Positions 1-5,694 of a stretch of 7,374 nucleotides of DNA are shown here, piece after piece. The first letter of the stretch is position 1; each line of letters opens with the position of its first letter. Location of the stretch: positions 1-7,374 of the forward strand of contig JAEZGD010000348.1 of assembly GCA_023417165.1 (NCBI GenBank), written 5' to 3'. A program made the position numbers and the translations under genes. Origin of the DNA: Planctomycetota bacterium. GTDB taxonomy: Bacteria > Planctomycetota > Planctomycetia > Pirellulales > Pirellulaceae. Below the pieces are notes generated by a model. That model did no database searches. It had not been told where the DNA came from and saw only the letters and a list, made by a program, of their open reading frames with translations.

Positions 1-945
1 GCCGGTGTAACATGCATCTTTCAGAACGCCGGCGAAGAAAGCCAGTCACCGCTGCGATTGCTGAAGCGTCTCAGTCGGTTTACCTATCTGACCGATCACC
101 TGCGCGACCTCGTAGCGAAGGCGGTGGTTCCCGACGACATCGAAACTGCTCATCGCGCCGGGAGGCATTGCTTGTATCTGACAGGCAACGGCGTGCCGGT
201 GGCAGGCGAGTTCGATTCGGTGCCCGAGGAACTGCGCTATGTGCGGCTGTTCTATCAATTGGGCATTCGCATGATGCATGTCACGTATAACCGACGCAAC
301 CTGCTCGGCGATGGCTGTGCAGAGCCAGCCAATGGCGGCCTTAGCGATTTTGGACGTGCGGCCATTGCCGAGATGAATCGCGTTGGCGTGATCGTCGATG
401 TGGCTCACAGCGGTTGGCGCACCAGTTTGGAAGCGGCGCAGGCTTCGAAGCAGCCGATCGTCGCCAGCCACACCGCTTGCGATGCGGTGAATCACCACAT
501 TCGCGCCAAGCCGGTGGACGTCATCAAGGCGATTGTCGACGGCGGCGGCTTGATAGGCATTTGCTGCATTCCCAACTTTCTGGGCGGAAACGGCGACATC
601 CCGGCGATGCTTGACCATATCGACTACATTGCCAAGCGTTTCGGCACGCAGCATGTCGGCATCGGGACCGATATCGCTTATACCTCCAGTCGCGCGGCTG
701 CCGAGAATCGCAAAATTCCAAGCGTCGGCAAAAGTCGACCTCGCTATGAAGCGTTTTGGCCTGAGGGAGCTTTAGGAAAGCGTTTTCCTGGCGAGAAATC
801 GCTCGCTTGGACCAACTGGCCGCTGTTTACCGTCGGCTTGGTGCAGCGAGGTTATCGCGACGAAGACATTCGCCAAATTCTGGGACTCAACATGCTGCGC
901 ATCGCCCGGCAAGTGTTGAGTCCCGCGCCCACGGCTGAGAAGTAG
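1..945 (+). CDS. Membrane dipeptidase-like protein (peptidase M19), 5' end outside window
   Basis: The reading frame is open from base 1 to the TAG at 943-945, giving 314 visible residues with no N-terminus. It belongs to the M19 / renal dipeptidase family, zinc TIM-barrel enzymes that cut dipeptides. Recognisable family blocks are VDVAHSG (His136 of the fragment), VASHTA (His157, 21 residues later, the same gap as His198/His219 in human renal dipeptidase), HVGIGTD (Asp224) and a C-terminal RGYRDEDIRQILGLNMLRI helix. The N-terminal His-x-Asp metal motif must lie upstream. At the place of the bridging glutamate of the usual E-G-G segment the protein reads LTGNG, with Thr61 where Glu is expected. 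Catalysis may therefore be altered or lost. Typical M19 proteins have about 330-400 residues, so only a short N-terminal part is missing. The family call is firm; activity is uncertain. Confidence 0.85.
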   Translation, partial: AGVTCIFQNAGEESQSPLRLLKRLSRFTYLTDHLRDLVAKAVVPDDIETAHRAGRHCLYLTGNGVPVAGEFDSVPEELRYVRLFYQLGIRMMHVTYNRRNLLGDGCAEPANGGLSDFGRAAIAEMNRVGVIVDVAHSGWRTSLEAAQASKQPIVASHTACDAVNHHIRAKPVDVIKAIVDGGGLIGICCIPNFLGGNGDIPAMLDHIDYIAKRFGTQHVGIGTDIAYTSSRAAAENRKIPSVGKSRPRYEAFWPEGALGKRFPGEKSLAWTNWPLFTVGLVQRGYRDEDIRQILGLNMLRIARQVLSPAPTAEK

Positions 946-960
946 TGCTTACTTCTCGGC
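934..960. terminator. Hairpin over the convergent stop codons, possible bidirectional terminator
   Basis: GCTGAGAAGTAG (934-945) can pair with TTACTTCTCGGC (949-960) around a 3-base loop. This gives a 12-pair stem with two G-U type pairs. It contains the stop codons of both convergent genes, and both proteins end in Ala-Glu-Lys because each arm encodes the same tail. There is no T-run on either side, so it is not a classical intrinsic terminator, but its position suits ending transcription from both directions. Confidence 0.5.
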
Positions 961-1467
961 GATGGGAATCGTGATAATCAGCCCTGCGTTCCGAGTGTTG
1001 GTGTTCTTGCGATCCGGCACATGGCACTTCAGGCAATGATTGGTGAGCGCGATCGAACCGGCCCGTCGATAGACGCCATTTTCCGTCTCTTCATGAGATT
1101 TTTTACCGCTCGTGAGCGCTTTGACGGCCTCATGTTCGAACGGCGTTTGCGGTTTGTGATCGTTGTTCATCGCCTGACCTTCGACGACGAGCCAGCGCAG
1201 TTTGACATGCTGTTCTTTCTCTAAGTCGGCGAAAACATCTTTGAAGATCGCGGCGGGAATCGGCAGCCCTTCGTCTTCGGTGTAGTAGCGATGATGCACC
1301 ACTTGCAACGAAGCGTGCATGGCGTCGTGCAACACTTCCGCCTGGCGCCGCGCGGCCTCCAGCGAGATCGCGGCACGCTGCTCGGGTTCATCGCTATAGA
1401 CCACCGATGCGCAGATGGTTGTCCCGACGATCAAGCTCAACAAGGCCTTCCCAAAATACTGGTTCAT
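949..1467 (-). CDS. Exported c-type haem protein, Tll0287-like (DUF3365)
   Basis: This 172-residue protein has a short hydrophobic export signal (about residues 8-23) and one haem c attachment motif, C145-L-K-C-H149, near the C-terminus. The order of conserved pieces (a LHD...VVHHRYY helix, a DVFADLEKE segment, RW, a VYRRAG strand, CxxCH, then AGLIITIP) matches the Tll0287-like haem domain, a PAS-like fold that covalently binds one haem. It should act in the periplasm as a redox or gas-responsive haem protein, or as an electron carrier. The cyanobacterial Tll0287 is known for His/Cys haem ligation. Here the only other cysteine lies in the signal sequence, so the second ligand must differ (His or Met are available). 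It is the last gene of an operon, 22 bases after its paralogue. The ATG at 1465-1467 has only a weak ribosome site. Family is fairly sure, exact role unknown. Confidence 0.8.
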   Translation of the reverse strand: MNQYFGKALLSLIVGTTICASVVYSDEPEQRAAISLEAARRQAEVLHDAMHASLQVVHHRYYTEDEGLPIPAAIFKDVFADLEKEQHVKLRWLVVEGQAMNNDHKPQTPFEHEAVKALTSGKKSHEETENGVYRRAGSIALTNHCLKCHVPDRKNTNTRNAGLIITIPIAEK

Positions 1468-1489
1468 GATGCATGCTCGCGAGAAATGA

Positions 1490-2056
1490 TTACTTGGATG
1501 GGGAAGCAGCCGGCTCTAACGGCACGCTAATAATCAACCCCGCGAACTTTGCCGTCTTAGTTGATTCTTTGAAAAAGCCTTCATGACACGAGACGCACTC
1601 GCCGGTCAGTGGGATGGCACCTGCGCGACGATAGACGTCATTTTCGATCATCTCAAACGCATCCTTGCCGGCGGAGATCTCTTCGGCCGCGCGCTTTTCA
1701 AACTCGGTTTTCGGCTCGTGGCTGACGCTCATCGGTTTCATGTTGACCGAGATCCAGCGCGCTTCGGTGCGCGATTGACGCTTAATCTCGGCAAACACGT
1801 CCTCCAGCGCGCGAGCGGGAACCATCGCGCGGTCGCCGTGAAAGTAGCGCTCGTGCATGACTTCGAGCGTCGCCGCATAGAGATCGTGCATCACCTTGGC
1901 GCGCTCGCGCGCGGCAGCGACTTGCAACGGCTCTGGCTGCTCCGCCGTCGTCGACTTGCTGTCAGCCGGTTCCGCGCGGAACGCCGCAGTAAAACACCAA
2001 ACAGCCATGACGCCACATAGCGTCAGAGCAACAGACGTTGACCACAGAAGCTTCAT
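1490..2056 (-). CDS. Exported c-type haem protein, Tll0287-like (DUF3365), paralogue
   Basis: This 188-residue protein is related to the next gene. Shared blocks are AAR, MHD..., VMHERYF, DVFAE, RW, HEPKTEFE, IENDVYRRAG, LT, CxxCH (C154-V-S-C-H158) and AGLIISVP. The N-terminus is a signal or membrane anchor (about residues 4-26), followed by an acidic/polar linker before the haem domain. I chose the ATG at 2054-2056 because it puts the signal sequence at the N-terminus and has an AAGG ribosome site nine bases upstream. An in-frame ATG at 2114-2116 would add 20 residues unlike a signal sequence and overlap the regulator gene. Apart from CxxCH there is no cysteine in the mature part, so the distal haem ligand is not the cysteine known for cyanobacterial Tll0287. 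It lies 38 bases downstream of the Rrf2 gene and is probably co-transcribed with it. It is most likely a periplasmic haem sensor or electron carrier. Confidence 0.8.
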   Translation of the reverse strand: MKLLWSTSVALTLCGVMAVWCFTAAFRAEPADSKSTTAEQPEPLQVAAARERAKVMHDLYAATLEVMHERYFHGDRAMVPARALEDVFAEIKRQSRTEARWISVNMKPMSVSHEPKTEFEKRAAEEISAGKDAFEMIENDVYRRAGAIPLTGECVSCHEGFFKESTKTAKFAGLIISVPLEPAASPSK

Positions 2057-2094
2057 CGAGTCGTGCCTTAGGGAGAGGTAGGAGGGGGCGATGC

Positions 2095-2523
2095 TCACAG
2101 GCAAGAGACATCGCAAAGAGGAATGATCGGGCTTGTCGAACGCAGGAGTTGACCGATCGTGACGCGCGAGAATGCCGCTTCGGTGGCGGCATACGCGCGG
2201 TCCAACTCTTCATGTAGCGGGCACAGCCGGGTGTGCGAAGGCAGGCCGAGCGGGCAATGCCGAATCCGTTGCAAAGGATCGACCGCGTTCACCACATCCA
2301 AAATCGTGATCTGGTCGGGCGAGCGATCGAGCGCGTAACCACCGCCTGGTCCAGAGCGCGAACGGACCAACTTCGCTTGCACCAAATCCTGCAAAACCGT
2401 GTGCAAATAGCGACGTGGGACCTTGGTCTGCTGGGCCAAGTGGTCGGCCGCTTGAGGTTGCTGGGCGTCGCGCGCCAGGCAAACCACCATGCGCAAAGCA
2501 TATTCCGAAGTCTTAGAGAGCAT
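2095..2523 (-). CDS. Rrf2-family transcriptional regulator
   Basis: This 142-residue protein carries the Rrf2 winged-helix signature: MLSKTSEYALRMVVCLA at the start, a recognition-helix region VPRRYLHTVLQDLVQAKLV (about 35-53), then the wing SRSGPGGGYAL (about 55-65) and ITILDVVNAVD. Rrf2 regulators such as IscR, NsrR and RirA bind DNA as dimers and often sense Fe-S status, NO or redox through a cysteine-ligated cluster. Here the effector loop has Cys90 and Cys101 (RHCPLGL...RLCPLH), two cysteines rather than the usual three, and there is an unusual extra pair, Cys137 and Cys141, at the extreme C-terminus. A cluster or disulfide switch is possible but not shown. The ATG at 2521-2523 has a good AGGGA ribosome site about six bases upstream. 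It heads the operon with the two haem proteins and probably controls them and itself. Confidence 0.9.
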   Translation of the reverse strand: MLSKTSEYALRMVVCLARDAQQPQAADHLAQQTKVPRRYLHTVLQDLVQAKLVRSRSGPGGGYALDRSPDQITILDVVNAVDPLQRIRHCPLGLPSHTRLCPLHEELDRAYAATEAAFSRVTIGQLLRSTSPIIPLCDVSCL

Positions 2524-2551
2524 GCAAAGTCCCTATGGAGCGGCAGACCGC

Positions 2552-2579
2552 ATTCTACACACAAACATACAGAATACAA
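2552..2579 (-). promoter_or_regulatory. Candidate promoter and operator of the Rrf2-haem operon
   Basis: Read on the minus strand, TTGTAT (2579-2574) and TAGAAT (2557-2552) are spaced by 16 bases and resemble -35 and -10 boxes; the -10 is 5/6 to consensus, the -35 only 3/6. The -10 box forms one arm of an inverted repeat, ATTCT (2552-2556) with AGAAT (2571-2575), 24 bases overall. An Rrf2 dimer bound there would block the promoter, consistent with autoregulation. This is inference from position and symmetry; the repeat is short. Confidence 0.4.
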
Positions 2580-2963
2580 CATCAAAGTTGGCTTATATTT
2601 GCTCGGCCTTTTTCTCGGTGAGCGTTTCGACGCGCGCTGAGCTGTAGAGCGCGCCATGGTCGTGATCGCACGGATTCACTCCATGCTTCTTGGCTATTGA
2701 ATTCTATGGGTATGGCGCAACGATCTTCGCTTGTGTTTTAGTAACGATGCGCCAATAAGCATCACGATCTCGCCGACCCCAACTCCATTGCCGCATGTCG
2801 ACTACGACGGCGCCTACGTGCGAAGCCACGCTTCATGGTCGCGGCCTCACCCGCCGTACTCAGCTCGCTCCCCTGCCCTGCGCTGAGGCATTTCTGCTAG
2901 GCTAAAACCGTACTTCCTTGGTCTCCGAAAAACCGCTGTCCCCTTGTGCAGAATCCGCCTGTC
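2580..2963. other. Intergenic region between divergent genes
   Basis: No convincing gene is seen between the Rrf2 promoter and the fusion gene. The region must hold the plus-strand promoter for the latter, but I find no clear box pair. It contains a strong short hairpin, GCGCGCT (2632-2638) with AGCGCGC (2648-2654) around a 9-base loop, and a weaker one, CTCAGC (2859-2864) with GCTGAG (2882-2887). Neither is followed by a T-run. No tRNA-like fold was recognised. Confidence 0.6.
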
Positions 2964-4751
2964 ATGCCGCCTGTCACCAACATTGCCGCTTACAAGTTTG
3001 CAGCGCTTTCGAATCTGAAACCGCTTCGCGCACAGTTGCTAACGCAATGCAAAAGCTGGGGTCTGAAGGGGACAATTCTGCTCAGCATCGAAGGCATCAA
3101 TCTATTCGTAGCGGGCGAGCGCGAGTCCATCGAAAAGCTACTCGTAGAACTGCGCCGCATCGCAGGGCTAGAAGACCTTACGCCCAAATACAGCGACAGC
3201 GAGCGTCAGCCTTTCTCGCGCATGCTGGTGCGCATTAAGAAAGAGATCATCGCGTTTGGCGTGCCCGGCATCGATCCGGTGAATCAAGCAGCGCCAAAGT
3301 TGGCAGCCGCTGAGCTTAAGCAATGGTTGGACGAAGGCCGCCCCGTGACGCTGCTGGATACTCGCAACGAGTACGAGGTGAAGCTCGGCACCTTCCGCAA
3401 TGCGGTGACCGTTGGCATCAATCACTTTCGACAGTTCCCCGATGCTGTGGCGAGTTTACCTGTCGAGTTAAAGCAGCAGCCGGTGGTGATGTTCTGCACA
3501 GGCGGTATTCGCTGCGAAAAGGCTGGCCCTTTTATGCAGCGCGAGGGATTCGAGCAGATTTACCAACTCGACGGCGGCATCCTGAAGTACTTCGAGGAAT
3601 GTGGCGGCGCGCACTATGAAGGCGAGTGCTTTGTCTTCGACCATCGCGTCGGACTCGATCCGCATCTCGGCGAAACCAGCAGTGACCAGTGCTATGCATG
3701 CCAAACGCCCTTAACGGCCGCCGAACAGCAAGATGGGCGATTCGTGAAAGGCGTCTCGTGCCCCTATTGCTTCGCGACGACCGACCAGCAACGCGCCCAG
3801 GCAGTCGCGGCGCGGCAGTGGGCGCTCGACGCAGCGACTAAGCCGCTCCCCGGCAGCGAACCGTACAATAATCATCGGCCGATTCATGTGCCCGCGGCTG
3901 GCGACCACTTAACGCTGCTAGATTTTCTTTCATCCATCTTCGCGCATGTGCCGCGCGACGAATGGCAGGCCTTGTGCGAGGCCGGGCGATTGCTCGACAC
4001 GAATGAGCAACCGGTTGCCGCCACACAAATCGTGCGTGCTGGCGAGCGTTATCTGCATCTATTGCCCGCCACGCGCGAGCCGGACGTGAACGTCGACATT
4101 CGCATTTTGTATGAGGACGAAGCAATCATCGTCCTGCACAAGCCTGCGCCGCTGCCGCTGCATCCAAGCGGGCGTTTCAATCGCAACACGCTTCAGTTTT
4201 TTCTGCAGCAAGTGTATCGCCCGCAGCGGCCTCGCCCGGCGCATCGACTCGATGCCAATACCAGTGGGCTGGTCGTCTTCGCACGCACGCAACGTTTCGC
4301 CGGGCTTCTGCAACCGCAGTTTGCGCGTGGCGAAGTGCAGAAGGTTTATCTGGCGCGCATTCAAGGGCATCCGCCAGCCGATCATTTTCGCTGCACGCTA
4401 CCGATCAGCGCCAGCGTGGGCCAAACGGGTTCACGCACGGTCGATGAAGAGAATGGCCTGCCGGCGCAAACCGACTTCACCGTGCTGCGGCGTTTCGAAG
4501 ATGGCACCGCGCTCGTTGAAGTGCGCCCCGTCACGGGACGCACCAATCAAATCCGCGTTCACTTGTGGCAACTCGGTTGGCCGATCTGCGGCGAGCAAAT
4601 GTATCTGCCGCTGCAACAACTCGGCGAGACACAAACGCACGCGCTCGACGATCCGCCGCTGTGCTTGCTGGCACAGCAGCTTGGTTTTCGCCATCCACTC
4701 AGTGGCGAATGGCTCGAGTTTGCTGCGCCGCTGCCAGACTGGGCGCGGTAA
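2964..4751 (+). CDS. trhO: Fusion of tRNA U34 hydroxylase (TrhO) and RluA-type pseudouridine synthase
   Basis: This 595-residue protein joins two RNA-modifying enzymes. Residues 1-90 match the N-terminal domain of TrhO/UPF0176 (MPPVTNIAAYKF, KGTILLSIEGIN). About 115-215 is the rhodanese domain with the active loop FCTGGIRCEKA (Cys178, Cys184). About 220-285 is the TrhO C-terminal part with two CxxC pairs (243/246, 266/269), likely a zinc site. TrhO uses oxygen and prephenate-derived chemistry to make 5-hydroxyuridine at tRNA position 34. Residues about 312-370 look like an S4 RNA-binding domain. About 380-590 is an RluA pseudouridine synthase with the catalytic motif HRLDANTSG (Asp430) and GRTNQIRVHL, both intact. 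Standalone TrhO has roughly 300-350 residues and RluA enzymes about 220-330, so both halves look complete. ATG 2964 matches the usual TrhO start; GTG 2946 is the alternative. Neither has a clear ribosome site. The pseudouridine target is unknown; a site in the tRNA anticodon arm is plausible. Confidence 0.9.
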   Translation: MPPVTNIAAYKFAALSNLKPLRAQLLTQCKSWGLKGTILLSIEGINLFVAGERESIEKLLVELRRIAGLEDLTPKYSDSERQPFSRMLVRIKKEIIAFGVPGIDPVNQAAPKLAAAELKQWLDEGRPVTLLDTRNEYEVKLGTFRNAVTVGINHFRQFPDAVASLPVELKQQPVVMFCTGGIRCEKAGPFMQREGFEQIYQLDGGILKYFEECGGAHYEGECFVFDHRVGLDPHLGETSSDQCYACQTPLTAAEQQDGRFVKGVSCPYCFATTDQQRAQAVAARQWALDAATKPLPGSEPYNNHRPIHVPAAGDHLTLLDFLSSIFAHVPRDEWQALCEAGRLLDTNEQPVAATQIVRAGERYLHLLPATREPDVNVDIRILYEDEAIIVLHKPAPLPLHPSGRFNRNTLQFFLQQVYRPQRPRPAHRLDANTSGLVVFARTQRFAGLLQPQFARGEVQKVYLARIQGHPPADHFRCTLPISASVGQTGSRTVDEENGLPAQTDFTVLRRFEDGTALVEVRPVTGRTNQIRVHLWQLGWPICGEQMYLPLQQLGETQTHALDDPPLCLLAQQLGFRHPLSGEWLEFAAPLPDWAR

Positions 4752-4784
4752 CCGGCCGCCTCGAAATTCGACGGTCAGCAGCGA

Positions 4785-5177
4785 CTAGGGCTTTTCAACC
4801 GTAATCGCCAGAGGTTCGCTGCTGCCCGCTTTGACCTCATGCGTAATCCCCGAAGTCTTCGGGTCCGCAAACTTCGCAGCCACCAGCGGGGTTGCGCTTT
4901 CATACGTGCTAATCGCGTCGCCACCGATGGCGATGTTATACCTGCCAGGCGGCACGCCGTCGTTTACGTCGGTGCTTCCCATGACAAACGTGCCGTCGGG
5001 CTTGATGTCCCCAGCGGCCGAGAACTGCTCGTTGCTAAATAGCACCGTGCCCTTCGTCAGCGGCGTACCGTCGCTGAACTTAACGGTGCCTTTCACGATC
5101 GGCTGGCCGCTACCGCAGCCACTTACGGTGCCCAGAATCACTAGCATTCCTAGGGCCAATAGTGTGCGGAACTTCAT
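4785..5177 (-). CDS. Small lipoprotein, carboxypeptidase-regulatory-like fold
   Basis: This 130-residue protein has a lipoprotein signal: a basic start MKFR, a hydrophobic core and the lipobox VSGC with Cys21 as the lipidated residue. The rest resembles the beta-sandwich (transthyretin / carboxypeptidase regulatory-like) lipoproteins common in planctomycetes: VKGTVKFSDGTPLTKGTVLF, then GDIKPDGTFVM and the strand-turn VPPGRYNIAI. It should sit in a membrane facing the periplasm; its ligand is unknown and no catalytic residues are evident. The ATG at 5175-5177 was chosen because it places the signal sequence at the N-terminus. An in-frame extension of 47 residues upstream to 5318 has no matching character and is rejected. 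The ribosome site (GAG about ten bases upstream) is weak. It is convergent with the fusion gene, 33 bases apart, and divergent from the DUF1559 gene; no functional link to either is evident. Confidence 0.75.
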   Translation of the reverse strand: MKFRTLLALGMLVILGTVSGCGSGQPIVKGTVKFSDGTPLTKGTVLFSNEQFSAAGDIKPDGTFVMGSTDVNDGVPPGRYNIAIGGDAISTYESATPLVAAKFADPKTSGITHEVKAGSSEPLAITVEKP

Positions 5178-5381
5178 GGGTATGTCTCGCAAGAAAATGA
5201 AACCAAAGACCGCCATCCACGCGCGACAACCTTGCACTGCGCCAAGATCCTCGCAAGCGCTGAATATACACGAATCGAGTAACACCATGTAGGCTGCGGT
5301 CGCGCGTCCTAACGCCATCCCTAGGATAGGTATTTAGCCAGTGGCAGAAATGCTTAGGATTCGCCAGCGCGCATGTAGTTG

Positions 5382-5409
5382 GCCGTGTGTCCATGCTTGG
5401 CCACACGGC
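5382..5409. repeat. Inverted repeat / hairpin
   Basis: GCCGTGTG (5382-5389) is exactly complementary to CACACGGC (5402-5409) across a 12-base loop. The flanking TTG and CAA extend it with a one-base bulge. No T-run follows, so it is not an evident terminator. It lies between the two divergent genes and may be a protein site or an RNA hairpin. Confidence 0.5.
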
Positions 5410-5434
5410 AATCCGCAAGCAAGCCACACGTCAC

Positions 5435-5448
5435 AACTCTCGAGAGTT
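5435..5448. promoter_or_regulatory. Perfect 14-base palindrome, candidate operator
   Basis: AACTCTCGAGAGTT is a perfect palindrome with no spacer. It lies about 35-45 bases upstream of the candidate -35 box of the DUF1559 gene, in a non-coding stretch, which is a fitting place for a dimeric regulator. I do not recognise the cognate protein. Confidence 0.4.
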
Positions 5449-5580
5449 AGTTAGACATAGGGACCACCACGCTTCGCCCCCTTACCATAGGTACTAGTGA
5501 AGTATATGTATTTTTAAAGCAAATTATTCTTTCCGTGTTAGCCAACACTAATCCGCAGATGGCTTTAGAATCAGTTTGTA

Positions 5581-5634
5581 GGGATGACGCGCACGCCTAC
5601 CACACGGGGCTCTGTAACCCGTCATTGCGTCCCC
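5581..5634 (+). promoter_or_regulatory. Structured leader upstream of DUF1559 gene
   Basis: GACGC (5586-5590) pairs with GCGTC (5627-5631), extended by GGG (5581-5583) with CCC (5632-5634) past a two-base bulge. It encloses ACGGG (5604-5608) paired with CCCGT (5618-5622). An alternative pairing, ATGACG (5584-5589) with CGTCAT (5620-5625), would exclude both. Two exclusive folds in a long leader ending about 60 bases before the start codon hint at a regulatory RNA, but such pairings can arise by chance in GC-rich DNA. I match it to no known class. Confidence 0.25.
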
Positions 5635-5683
5635 CCTGCGACCGGAACGGCTGCCGTTTCCTAATTATTCCTTTCCTACGGCT

Positions 5684-5687
5684 GGAG
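5684..5687 (+). promoter_or_regulatory. Ribosome binding site deciding the DUF1559 start
   Basis: GGAG lies seven bases before the ATG at 5695. The second in-frame ATG at 5701 would be 13 bases away, so 5695 is preferred. Confidence 0.6.
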
Positions 5688-5694
5688 ATCAGGC

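Larger units (their letters stand above)
5178..5694. other. Long divergent intergenic region before the DUF1559 gene
   Basis: No gene is seen here. A minus-strand TATATT (5268-5263) could be the -10 box of the lipoprotein gene, but no good -35 pairs with it. On the plus strand, an AT-rich patch at about 5503-5530 sits after TTACCA (5482-5487) and could hold the DUF1559 promoter (TATATG 5503-5508 at 15 bases, or TATGTA 5505-5510 at 17). That would leave a leader of more than 150 bases. The hairpin, palindrome and leader fold are listed separately. Confidence 0.6.

Noticed and set aside
46..654. 202-codon open frame on the minus strand inside the M19 gene
   Set aside because: It is antisense to a gene with clear family motifs, its translation shows no recognisable domain, and long shadow frames are common in GC-rich coding DNA.
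2632..2654. GCGCGCT/AGCGCGC hairpin as a terminator
   Set aside because: No T-run on either strand, and the two flanking genes are divergent, so no transcript should end there.
2289..2657. Alternative minus-strand frame overlapping the Rrf2 gene and its promoter
   Set aside because: It is out of frame with the Rrf2 domain, which is clearly coding, and its arginine-rich composition is typical of a shadow frame.
5178..5318. N-terminal extension of the lipoprotein by 47 residues
   Set aside because: It would bury the signal peptide and lipobox inside the protein; the internal ATG at 5177 gives a proper lipoprotein.
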